A stretch of DNA of 64,000 bases from Ruminococcus sp. XPD3002 (GTDB taxonomy: Bacteria > Bacillota > Clostridia > Oscillospirales > Ruminococcaceae): positions 307,007 through 371,006 of the forward strand of contig FPJT01000002.1 in assembly GCA_900119535.1 (NCBI GenBank), in the 5' to 3' direction. Below, one piece after another: positions 26,735-34,423 of this stretch (its first letter is position 1; the number at the start of each line of letters is the position of its first letter). The notes below the pieces were generated by a model. It was given only the letters and a program-made list of their open reading frames with translations, was not told the DNA's origin and searched no databases. The position numbers and the translations under genes are program-made.

Positions 26735-27856
26735 ATGGATCTTCAGCAGCTTCGTGACGGTATAGATGATATAGACAAAGAAATACTCAGACTTTTCATT
26801 CAGCGTATGGAGCTATGCAAGGGCGTAGCGGACTACAAAAAAGAACACAACATGCCTGTTTTTCAGGGCGGACGTGAAAAACAGGTCATCGACAGGATAA
26901 AGTCCCTCACAGGCGACAAGACACTCGAAGCAGGTACAGCCGCACTGTTCACAAATATAATGGACATCAGCAAGATACTTCAGAACCGTCAGCTTCTTTC
27001 GGGCGGCGAGCCGTATATATACACTACCCCTGATTTCAAAAACGCACAGAAGATAGGCTGTCAGGGTACTTCGGGAGCTAATTCCGAGACCGCTGCACGT
27101 ATGATATTCGGCGATAAGAAGCCGATTTTCTATAAGACATTCGAGGACGTGTTCAAAGCAGTACAGTCAGGCGAGCTGGATTACGGAGTTCTTCCCGTAC
27201 ATAATTCCACCGCAGGCTCTGTTTCAAGCACATACGACCTGATGAACAAGTACAGCGTTTATATAGTACGTGAGACGATAGTTGAGATAAACCACTGCCT
27301 TGCAGCTAAGGCAGATATCACGGTCGACAGCGTGGAGAAGGTCTATTCTCATCCGCAGGCAATATCACAGTGCTGCGACTTCCTTACCGCAAACGGTCTT
27401 AAGACCGCAGAGTACGGCAATACTGCCACTGCTGCGGCAATGATAGCAGAGAGCGATCCCGAGGACAGGCTTGCTGCGATATGCTCCGTAGAGTGTGCAG
27501 AGCAGCTCGGTCTCAACATTATCGCAAGAGATATTGCGGACTGTTCGGTCAACCGCACACGTTTCGTATGTATATCCCGTGATATGCAGGTGGATTTCGA
27601 GTCCGATGCCATATCTGTTATGCTGACTATCCCACATACCGAAGGTAGTCTTTACCGACTTCTTACAAAGTTCTACATAAACGGCATGAATCTGCTCCGT
27701 ATTGAGAGCAGACCTATCAGGGACGGAAGTTTCGATGCGGTATTCTACCTTGATTTCAGCGGACGTATCGACGATCCCAGCGTAAAAGCACTTATGAACG
27801 ATCTGGTGGAGAATCTTGAATACTTCAGATTCCTCGGCACATACAAAAGCAAGTAA
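26735..27856 (+). CDS. pheA: bifunctional chorismate mutase / prephenate dehydratase
   Basis: 373 residues from the ATG at 26735, which follows AGAGGAG; the longer frame from 26705 adds 10 residues without similarity. Residues about 1-90 are an AroQ chorismate mutase (LRDGIDDIDKEILRLFIQRM). Prephenate dehydratase follows, with its TRF motif at residues 275-277. The C-terminal ACT domain has ESRP, the Phe-binding signature, so feedback inhibition by phenylalanine is expected. It commits chorismate to phenylalanine. metH starts 23 bases later. The long structured leader suggests transcriptional control as well. Confidence 0.94.
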   Translation: MDLQQLRDGIDDIDKEILRLFIQRMELCKGVADYKKEHNMPVFQGGREKQVIDRIKSLTGDKTLEAGTAALFTNIMDISKILQNRQLLSGGEPYIYTTPDFKNAQKIGCQGTSGANSETAARMIFGDKKPIFYKTFEDVFKAVQSGELDYGVLPVHNSTAGSVSSTYDLMNKYSVYIVRETIVEINHCLAAKADITVDSVEKVYSHPQAISQCCDFLTANGLKTAEYGNTATAAAMIAESDPEDRLAAICSVECAEQLGLNIIARDIADCSVNRTRFVCISRDMQVDFESDAISVMLTIPHTEGSLYRLLTKFYINGMNLLRIESRPIRDGSFDAVFYLDFSGRIDDPSVKALMNDLVENLEYFRFLGTYKSK

Positions 27857-27879
27857 CTATACCCCGGAGGTGATGTAAT

Positions 27880-30252
27880 ATGTCCCAAAGATTCAAAGAG
27901 CTTCTTGAAGAAAAAGAATTCGTATTCCTTGACGGCGGTATGGGTACTATGCTACAGTCGGCAGGCATTAGCACCGAGCATATCCCCGAGCTTCTCAACC
28001 TTACCGCTCCCGAAGCGGTTATGGATATACACAGGATGTACTCGGAAAGCGGAGCGGATATAGTTTACGCAAATACATTCGGTGCAAACCGCTATAAGCT
28101 TGAGGGAAGCGGCCATACAGTAGAGGAAGTTGTTGGCGCAGGAATAGCCAACGCACGTAAAGCCGTAGAGGGCAGATCGCTTGTGGCACTTGATATCGGT
28201 CCTATCGGTCAGCTTCTCGAGCCTGCGGGAACTCTTAAATTCGAGGAGGCTTACGATTGCTTTGCGGAGCTTGTCAGGGCAGGCAGTGAGGCGGATGTCA
28301 TAGTTATAGAGACTATGACCGATCTTTACGAGGTCAAGGCTGCAATACTCGCCGCAAAGGAGAACTCTGACAAACCGATACTTGTTACGATGACCTTCGA
28401 GGAAAATATGCGAACCTTTACGGGCGTATCTCCCGAGTGTATGGTTGCTGTTGCTGAGGGCCTCGGCGTGGACGCACTTGGCGTTAACTGTTCCCTTGGT
28501 CCCGAGGAGCTCTATCCCGTACTGGATAAGCTGTGTTCTATAGCAACGCTTCCTGTTATTGCAAAACCAAATGCCGGACTGCCCGATCCTGTTACAAATA
28601 CATTCAACGTAGGTGCTGAGGAGTTCGCCGAAAGCGCAGTCAAGCTTGCAGGTATAGGCGTTAAGATATTCGGAGGATGCTGCGGAATGACTCCCGATCA
28701 TATACGTGCAGTAGCAGAGGCACTGAAGGGACTGAAGTACGCTCCGCAGGAGATACAGCGCAGGAGCGTGGTATGTTCTGCTGTAAATGCTGTGACCATC
28801 GATCAGCCGAGAGTTATCGGTGAACGTATCAACCCTACAGGCAAGAAGCGTTTCAAGGAAGCACTCCTTGCACATGACATCGACTACATTCTCGGTCAGG
28901 CTGTAGAGCAGATACACGCAGGTGCAGAGATACTCGATGTAAACGTAGGACTTCCCGGCATAGACGAAAAGGAAATGATGGTAACGGCGGTTAAAGCCGT
29001 TCAGGGAATCTGCGATACACCGCTTCAGCTTGATTCTACCATGCCCGAGGTTCTTGAAGCAGGTCTGAGAGTGTACAACGGCAAACCTATCGTCAATTCG
29101 GTAAACGGCGAGGACGAGTCGCTTGAAAAGATACTTCCTCTCGTAAAGAAATACGGTGCTGCAGTAGTAGGACTCACTCTTGACAAGGGCGGCATCCCAA
29201 AGACTGCCGAGGGACGTTTTGCGATCGCTGAGAAGATACTCTCCCGTGCCCTTGCACTCGGCATTCCCCGTGAGGACGTATTCATCGACTGCCTTACACT
29301 TACCGCTTCCGCCGAACAGGACGGCGTTATGGAAACTCTCAATGCGCTTCACCGTGTAAAGACAGAGCTCGGACTTCATACCGTTCTCGGCGTATCGAAC
29401 ATATCCTTCGGTCTGCCGAACCGTGAGACCATTACACGTACCTTCCTTACAATGGCACTTCACAGCGGACTGGACCTTCCTATTATCAACCCGAATGTGG
29501 ATTCGATAATCGGTGCGGTAAGAGCTTACCGGCTTCTTGCAGGCATAGACAGGGATTCAGCCGAGTTCATAGCAGTTTATGCTCAGGACGGCAATACAGC
29601 TCCTAAGCCTGCCGCTCCCGAGAAGGGAACTCCCGACCTTATGTACGCAGTTGAGAACGGACTTAAAAACGATGCGGTCAAGGCGGCAGAGGAACTCCTT
29701 TATACCGTTGATGCTATGGAGATAATCAACAGCTACCTTATCCCTGCACTGGATTCCGCAGGCGAAAAGTTTGAAAAGGGAAAGATATTCCTTCCACAGC
29801 TGATACTTACAGCAGGTGCGGCACAGGGCTGCTTCGAGGTAATAAAGGATAAGCTTTCGCTGAATAATGCCGAGACTGTCTCAAAGGGCAAGGTAGTTCT
29901 TGCAACTGTAAAGGGAGATATCCACGATATCGGCAAGAACATAGTCAAGGTCCTTCTGGACAGCTACGGCTTCACAGTTATAGACCTCGGCAAGGACGTT
30001 GATCCCCGTGTGGTAGTCGATGCGGCTATTGAACACAAGGTCAGTCTTGTTGGACTTTCCGCACTTATGACAACTACTCTCGGCGCAATGGAGGAAACTA
30101 TCGCACTTCTCAACAAGGAATACCCCGAATGTAAGACCGTTGTCGGAGGTGCAGTTCTCACGGCATCCTACGCAGAGCAGATACATGCTGATTTCTACGC
30201 AAAGGATGCTAAACAGACAGTAGATATAGCTTCAAAGATATATAATACCTGA
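27880..30252 (+). CDS. metH: cobalamin-dependent methionine synthase, short form
   Basis: 790 residues against about 1200 for E. coli MetH. The homocysteine domain has its three zinc cysteines, Cys204 (GVNCSLGP) and Cys267/Cys268 (GGCCGMTPDH). The pterin domain begins at VIGERINPTGKKRF. The B12 domain has DIHDIGKN with His682 as the lower cobalt ligand. The C-terminal SAM-dependent reactivation domain is absent. In anaerobes this short form is common and relies on a separate activase. The stop and domain borders are clean, so this is not a truncation. A GGAGGTG site precedes the ATG. Confidence 0.93.
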   Translation: MSQRFKELLEEKEFVFLDGGMGTMLQSAGISTEHIPELLNLTAPEAVMDIHRMYSESGADIVYANTFGANRYKLEGSGHTVEEVVGAGIANARKAVEGRSLVALDIGPIGQLLEPAGTLKFEEAYDCFAELVRAGSEADVIVIETMTDLYEVKAAILAAKENSDKPILVTMTFEENMRTFTGVSPECMVAVAEGLGVDALGVNCSLGPEELYPVLDKLCSIATLPVIAKPNAGLPDPVTNTFNVGAEEFAESAVKLAGIGVKIFGGCCGMTPDHIRAVAEALKGLKYAPQEIQRRSVVCSAVNAVTIDQPRVIGERINPTGKKRFKEALLAHDIDYILGQAVEQIHAGAEILDVNVGLPGIDEKEMMVTAVKAVQGICDTPLQLDSTMPEVLEAGLRVYNGKPIVNSVNGEDESLEKILPLVKKYGAAVVGLTLDKGGIPKTAEGRFAIAEKILSRALALGIPREDVFIDCLTLTASAEQDGVMETLNALHRVKTELGLHTVLGVSNISFGLPNRETITRTFLTMALHSGLDLPIINPNVDSIIGAVRAYRLLAGIDRDSAEFIAVYAQDGNTAPKPAAPEKGTPDLMYAVENGLKNDAVKAAEELLYTVDAMEIINSYLIPALDSAGEKFEKGKIFLPQLILTAGAAQGCFEVIKDKLSLNNAETVSKGKVVLATVKGDIHDIGKNIVKVLLDSYGFTVIDLGKDVDPRVVVDAAIEHKVSLVGLSALMTTTLGAMEETIALLNKEYPECKTVVGGAVLTASYAEQIHADFYAKDAKQTVDIASKIYNT

Positions 30253-30340
30253 TACAGACTTTTCTCAGAACGATTTTCATGAATACAGCAATACCTTTAC
30301 AATCATAAACATATCCGCCCTTTTACAGGAGGTGTCTTTT

Positions 30341-30715
30341 ATGAATATGGATACAGGTACCGGTATAATCGTGGTGTTATTTATTGGACTGCTTCTGGCG
30401 ATGATAGGTTCATCGGACAGCAAGCCCAAGAGTGACAAACCACAGAACGAAAAAGATCGTATCACTCTTGAAGCGCTCAGCGGAAAAACGCCTATTGAGG
30501 AAATTGCCGAACGTGAAGGAGTTACAGTTGACGAGATCAACGCATGGAAAGAGGAATTTATCAATAACGGGATACAATATTCCAAGAACCGCGATTATCT
30601 TGAACAGCAGCAGTTCCAGTATGAGCGGGATATAAAGTGGTTCGAGGAGACTTGTGAAAAGTTTATAGGCAGCGACTGGAAAGAGAAGACGGATTATGAA
30701 AACAGGAACAGATAA
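30341..30715 (+). CDS. small membrane-anchored protein with HTH-like segment
   Basis: 124 residues from the ATG at 30341 with AGGAGGTG upstream. One hydrophobic helix (residues about 8-24) is followed by a charged linker and then LEALSGKTPIEEIAEREGVTVDEI. That last piece has the spacing of a helix-turn-helix, as in IS3-type transposase N-termini. A Gln/Glu-rich helical tail follows. No transposase catalytic region or inverted repeats are nearby, so it is not an insertion-sequence fragment. It might be a membrane-tethered DNA- or protein-binding factor; function unknown. Confidence 0.65.
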   Translation: MNMDTGTGIIVVLFIGLLLAMIGSSDSKPKSDKPQNEKDRITLEALSGKTPIEEIAEREGVTVDEINAWKEEFINNGIQYSKNRDYLEQQQFQYERDIKWFEETCEKFIGSDWKEKTDYENRNR

Positions 30716-30729
30716 GGTGGTTTCGGAAA

Positions 30730-31236
30730 ATGCTTAAGAAGATACTCAGCGGAGAGGCGTGTGCCGCATGCAGACTGTGCTGTATATTTGACAGGTACGA
30801 TGCATGGGAGACTCCCGTATTCACCGACGAGATACGCAGAAGGATACAGGAAGCCTGTCCCGAAGCGGAGTTCGTTACAAAGGACGGCGGTTATATATTC
30901 AAGGTCGGTGAGATAGGCGAGGATCAGCTTTTCTCATGTCCTGCCCTGACCGAACACGGCTGTATGCTTGGGGACGATAAACCCTTTGATTGCAGGATAT
31001 GGCCTTACAGGATAATGGAGGTAGGCGGACGCAGAGCTATTACTATCGCTTCTATCTGCGAGGAACTGTATAACCGTCCGCTTTCACAGCTGGTAGAGTT
31101 CCTTAAGGAAGGACTTGCCGACAGTATATTTGCCTATGCCGACGAGCACCCCGAGATAGTAAAACCGTATTACGAAGGATATCCCGTACTTATGTTTGAA
31201 CGGAAAGAACTGTCAGATCCCGTCTGGGGTTATTGA
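30730..31236 (+). CDS. YkgJ-family cysteine-cluster protein
   Basis: 168 residues. Cysteines are spaced as CAACRLCC near the N-terminus, then CPALTEHGC and FDCRIWPYR. This is the YkgJ pattern (PF03692), proteins thought to bind a zinc or iron-sulfur centre. Their biochemical role is not established. It begins 14 bases after the HTH-like membrane gene, so they are probably one transcript, and a strong terminator follows. Confidence 0.82.
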   Translation: MLKKILSGEACAACRLCCIFDRYDAWETPVFTDEIRRRIQEACPEAEFVTKDGGYIFKVGEIGEDQLFSCPALTEHGCMLGDDKPFDCRIWPYRIMEVGGRRAITIASICEELYNRPLSQLVEFLKEGLADSIFAYADEHPEIVKPYYEGYPVLMFERKELSDPVWGY

Positions 31237-31253
31237 GCAGACTATACACAATA

Positions 31254-31293
31254 AAAAGAGGAAGAACTGATCGGATAGTTCTTCCTCTTTTTT
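31254..31293. terminator. bidirectional terminator between the YkgJ-like gene and tetR
   Basis: A 15-bp perfect stem (AAAAGAGGAAGAACT and its complement) with an 8-base loop; T-rich tracts lie on both sides, so it serves both convergent genes. Confidence 0.9.
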
Positions 31294-31319
31294 ATATTCT
31301 GAATTGCTGATGTACTTTA

Positions 31320-31925
31320 TTATTCGGCCTTATGCTGATCTATCATCATCCTTATAGTACCGTAAAGGTAAGGCTTCAGTGTCTTTATATCGCACGGATC
31401 ATTGTAGAGTATGGATGAGTAGATAGTTGATGAAACAAGTTCGATTATCATATACAGCATGACCTCGGGATCCTTGAAGCGGTAAGGAGCTTCCGAGAGC
31501 ATTTTCTGGTAAACGTCACCGAAATTGATGTCCTCATCCGATGAAGGGGAAGTAAGTGCGGATTTGAAGATTCCCCAGCTCAGGTTCTTGGAAATAAATG
31601 TGAGAAGGGACTGGTTCTCGTTGAGCTGGTCTATTATATTGTCGATTATACGGATGAGCTTTTCCTCGAAAGAAAGGGTATTGAATACAGGCTGAAGATC
31701 ATTTACCGCATTTCTGAAAAGCAGGCTGGACTTATGAGCGATGAGTTTATTGCGTATATCATACTTATCCTTGAAATACAGATAGAAAGTACCCTTTGCA
31801 ACGCCTGCCTTGCTAACTATATCCGAAATGGAAGTCTTGCTGAAGCCTTTGGTAGTGAAATATTCAAAAGCAGTTTTCAGCAGAGAAGATTCCTTCATCT
31901 GTTTATTGACATCTACCTTACCCAT
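31320..31925 (-). CDS. TetR-family regulator of the MMPL export locus
   Basis: 201 residues from the ATG whose complement is at 31923-31925, with AAGGAGG upstream. The longer frame to 32018 runs through the conserved leader element and is rejected. The N-terminal helix-turn-helix reads KTSISDIVSKAGVAKGTFYLYF, typical of TetR. The C-terminal ligand domain is not diagnostic. It is divergent from the MMPL gene. Three TGAC-type palindromes lie between them, one over the MMPL -35. It is most likely a repressor that also senses a substrate of the exporter. Confidence 0.9.
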   Translation of the reverse strand: MGKVDVNKQMKESSLLKTAFEYFTTKGFSKTSISDIVSKAGVAKGTFYLYFKDKYDIRNKLIAHKSSLLFRNAVNDLQPVFNTLSFEEKLIRIIDNIIDQLNENQSLLTFISKNLSWGIFKSALTSPSSDEDINFGDVYQKMLSEAPYRFKDPEVMLYMIIELVSSTIYSSILYNDPCDIKTLKPYLYGTIRMMIDQHKAE

Positions 31926-31957
31926 ATTTATCCTCCTTGGCGTCAGAACCCTGCATT

Positions 31958-32102
31958 TTTGTTTTGTCCGAAAGGGCAAAATGAGCATGACATAAAGAAA
32001 TGCTACGCGCAAATTCACTATTTTTGAAGAAATTTGCGCTTTCCGAACAAAGTTCGGGGCAACAGCCGCCTTCAGACGGTTATTGCGTACACATTAATTA
32101 TA
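31958..32102 (-). repeat. 145-bp promoter-linked multi-hairpin element, copy B (tetR leader)
   Basis: On the minus strand this matches 26448-26592 from the TATAAT onward. The hairpin CCGAAC-TTT-GTTCGG, the CGCAAATT/AATTTGCG stem and the TTTATGTCA-GCTCATTTTG region are kept, while loops differ. It occupies the tetR leader, ending 32 bases before the tetR start. Unlike copy A no terminator-like hairpins follow, so transcription reads straight into tetR. Confidence 0.7.
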
Positions 32103-32125
32103 CTTCAAAAAGGACAAAGTGTCAA
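32097..32125 (-). promoter_or_regulatory. tetR promoter, perfect sigma-A consensus
   Basis: On the minus strand TTGACA and TATAAT are exactly 17 bases apart. The TATAAT is the first part of conserved element B. Operator 1 (32137-32149) lies 11 bases upstream of the -35. Confidence 0.85.
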
Positions 32126-32136
32126 GGAGGCAAAAT

Positions 32137-32236
32137 TGACTATTAGTCATTAACTATTTTGGCGAGATGTTGTGCGTTCCTACAAAATTATGACCAATAG
32201 TCAGAAAAATACCGAAACGATATTGACTATCGGTCA
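32137..32236. promoter_or_regulatory. three TetR-type operator palindromes
   Basis: The sites are TGACTATTAGTCA at 32137-32149 (perfect), TGACCAATAGTCA at 32191-32203 and TGACTATCGGTCA at 32224-32236. They share TGAC-N5-GTCA. Site 3 overlaps the -35 of the MMPL promoter and site 1 lies just behind the tetR promoter. Binding by the divergent TetR protein is the natural reading. Confidence 0.85.
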
Positions 32237-32251
32237 TTTTCAGAATATAAT
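32223..32251 (+). promoter_or_regulatory. promoter of the MMPL-heptad repeat operon
   Basis: TTGACT and TATAAT are 17 bases apart, 35 bases before the MMPL start. The -35 is inside operator 3, which suggests direct repression by steric block. Confidence 0.85.
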
Positions 32252-32285
32252 GTAAGTATAAAATAACTTGGAAAGGAATGATACT

Positions 32286-34379
32286 ATGCTGAAGTTCGGT
32301 GAATTCATCGCCAGACACAGAGCGCTGATACTTGTTATCGGCATACTTCTTCTGTTTCCTGCCGCTATCGGATATATCAATACAAGGGTAAACTATGATA
32401 TACTCTCATATCTTCCCGATGATATCGAGACCATGCAGGGACAGGAAATCCTTAAGGAGGAATTCGGTCAGGGAGGCTTCTCCTTCGTTATGACCGAGGG
32501 AATGACGGAAAAAGAAATAGCTGATACCGCCGATAAGATATCAAAGGTAGATCACGTTTCGGATGTTGTGTGCTACGAGAAACTCACAGACCTGAACGTA
32601 CCGAAGGAGATACTTCCGCAGAAGGTCTACGACTTCTTCAACAAGGGTGACAATACCCTTATGGCAGTATTCTTCGATGATACCACTTCGGCAGATACTA
32701 CTCTCAAGGCTATTGACGAGATGCGTGATATCACCGCAGAAAACTGCTTCATCAGCGGAATGTCCGCCATAACCGACGATATGAAGCACCTCTCGGACAG
32801 CGAATCGATAATATACGCAGTTATTGCAGTTATACTTACAAGTGCGGTACTCATCCTCACTATGGATTCGTTCCTGATACCTGTATTCTTCATGCTAAGC
32901 ATAGGTATGGCGATAGTTTGGAACCTGGGAAGCAACTTCGTAATGGGTGAGATATCATTCATAACACAGGCGCTTGCGCTTGTGCTTCAGCTTGGCGTAA
33001 CAATGGACTACTCAATATTCCTGTGGCACAGCTATAAGGAACAACAGTTATCCTACGCCGATAAAAATGAAGCTATGGCTCACGCTATAGCACAGACAGT
33101 TACATCAGTGGTCAGCAGTTCATTCACTACAGTTGCAGGCTTCCTTGCAATGTGCTTCATGACATTCACACTTGGACTGGACCTTGGAATCGTTATGGCA
33201 AAGGGCGTTATCTGCGGAGTTATCGCCTGTGTAACAGTTCTTCCTGCAATGATACTCATATTTGACAAAGCCATTGCAAAGACCTCTCACCGTGATATTT
33301 TACCGAGTTTTGAAAAAACTTCTTCTTTCATCGTAAAGCGTGCAGGTATATTCATAACAGCGGCACTCGTGCTGCTGATACCTGCGGCTTACGGTTACAA
33401 CAACTACAGTGTTTACTACAAGTTGGACAGCACTCTTCCGAAGGAGCTTGACAGCGTTATTGCAAATACAAAGCTTGCCGAGGAATACAATATGAACAGC
33501 ACACACATCCTGCTTGCGGATTCAGATATGGAGCGCAAAAAGACAAAGAAAATGCTTGCTGAACTGGAAAAGGTTGACGGAGTTCAGTTCACAATGGGAT
33601 TTGATTCACTTGTAGGCTCTGCTATCCCCGATGAAGTCATACCCGAGGACGTAAAAAGCATACTCAAAGGTGACGAGTGGCAGCTGATACTCATCGGATC
33701 GGAATACGAGGTGGCTTCGGATGCAGTTAACGATCAGGTGACGGCACTTAACAGAGTTATAGAGAAATACGATCCCAAGGCAATGCTCATAGGTGAAGCA
33801 CCTGCCACAAAGGACCTTATCGAGATAACGGACCGTGATTTCAAGATAGTCAGCATTCTTTCAATAGCCGCTATCTTCCTTATAATAGCATTCACATTCC
33901 GTTCAGTTTCGCTGCCTGTGATACTTGTATCGGTAATAGAGCTTGCGATCATGATAAATCTCGGCATATCCTATTATACCGACACAAAGCTCCCGTTCAT
34001 TGCATCGGTCGTAATAGGTACCATACAGCTTGGAGCTACCGTGGACTACGCGATACTTATGACTACACGATACCGCACGGAAAGAGCTGACGGAAAGGAC
34101 AAGAAAGAGGCGGTACAGACTGCACTTGGTGCATCTATCAGATCGATAATCACTTCTGCACTCGGTTTCTTTGCCGCAACTGTAGGAGTTGCAGTCTACT
34201 CCGAGATAGGAATGATATCTTCACTGTGTCTCCTGCTTTCAAGAGGTGCTTTGATATCAATGGTGGTAGTAATAGGAGTTCTCCCGTCGATGTTCATGCT
34301 GTTCGATAAACTGATATGCAAGACCAGCGCAGGCTTCGGTCAGGAGAAAAAGAGACATATATTCAGAACAGCTCACTGA
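32286..34379 (+). CDS. MMPL/RND-family membrane exporter
   Basis: 697 residues from the ATG at 32286, after GGAAAGG. The layout is two repeats of one helix, an extracytoplasmic domain and five to six helices. The first has YDILSYLPDDIETMQGQEIL, and the membrane half contains GVTMDYSIFLWHSY. The second repeat has GATVDYAILMTTRYR. The Asp in each TMDY/TVDY segment is the expected proton-relay residue. MMPL proteins export lipids or hydrophobic compounds. The next gene, a heptad-repeat secreted protein, begins 44 bases later, so both are under the same TetR-controlled promoter. Confidence 0.9.
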   Translation: MLKFGEFIARHRALILVIGILLLFPAAIGYINTRVNYDILSYLPDDIETMQGQEILKEEFGQGGFSFVMTEGMTEKEIADTADKISKVDHVSDVVCYEKLTDLNVPKEILPQKVYDFFNKGDNTLMAVFFDDTTSADTTLKAIDEMRDITAENCFISGMSAITDDMKHLSDSESIIYAVIAVILTSAVLILTMDSFLIPVFFMLSIGMAIVWNLGSNFVMGEISFITQALALVLQLGVTMDYSIFLWHSYKEQQLSYADKNEAMAHAIAQTVTSVVSSSFTTVAGFLAMCFMTFTLGLDLGIVMAKGVICGVIACVTVLPAMILIFDKAIAKTSHRDILPSFEKTSSFIVKRAGIFITAALVLLIPAAYGYNNYSVYYKLDSTLPKELDSVIANTKLAEEYNMNSTHILLADSDMERKKTKKMLAELEKVDGVQFTMGFDSLVGSAIPDEVIPEDVKSILKGDEWQLILIGSEYEVASDAVNDQVTALNRVIEKYDPKAMLIGEAPATKDLIEITDRDFKIVSILSIAAIFLIIAFTFRSVSLPVILVSVIELAIMINLGISYYTDTKLPFIASVVIGTIQLGATVDYAILMTTRYRTERADGKDKKEAVQTALGASIRSIITSALGFFAATVGVAVYSEIGMISSLCLLLSRGALISMVVVIGVLPSMFMLFDKLICKTSAGFGQEKKRHIFRTAH

Positions 34380-34423
34380 AATGATAGAGAGTTTAACGAT
34401 ACGAACGAAAGGAAGTAATATAT

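Noticed and set aside
27952-29463. 503-codon open frame on the minus strand inside metH
   Set aside because: It lies fully antisense to a gene with intact domains and has a Cys/Tyr-rich composition typical of shadow frames; no ribosome-binding site or family likeness.
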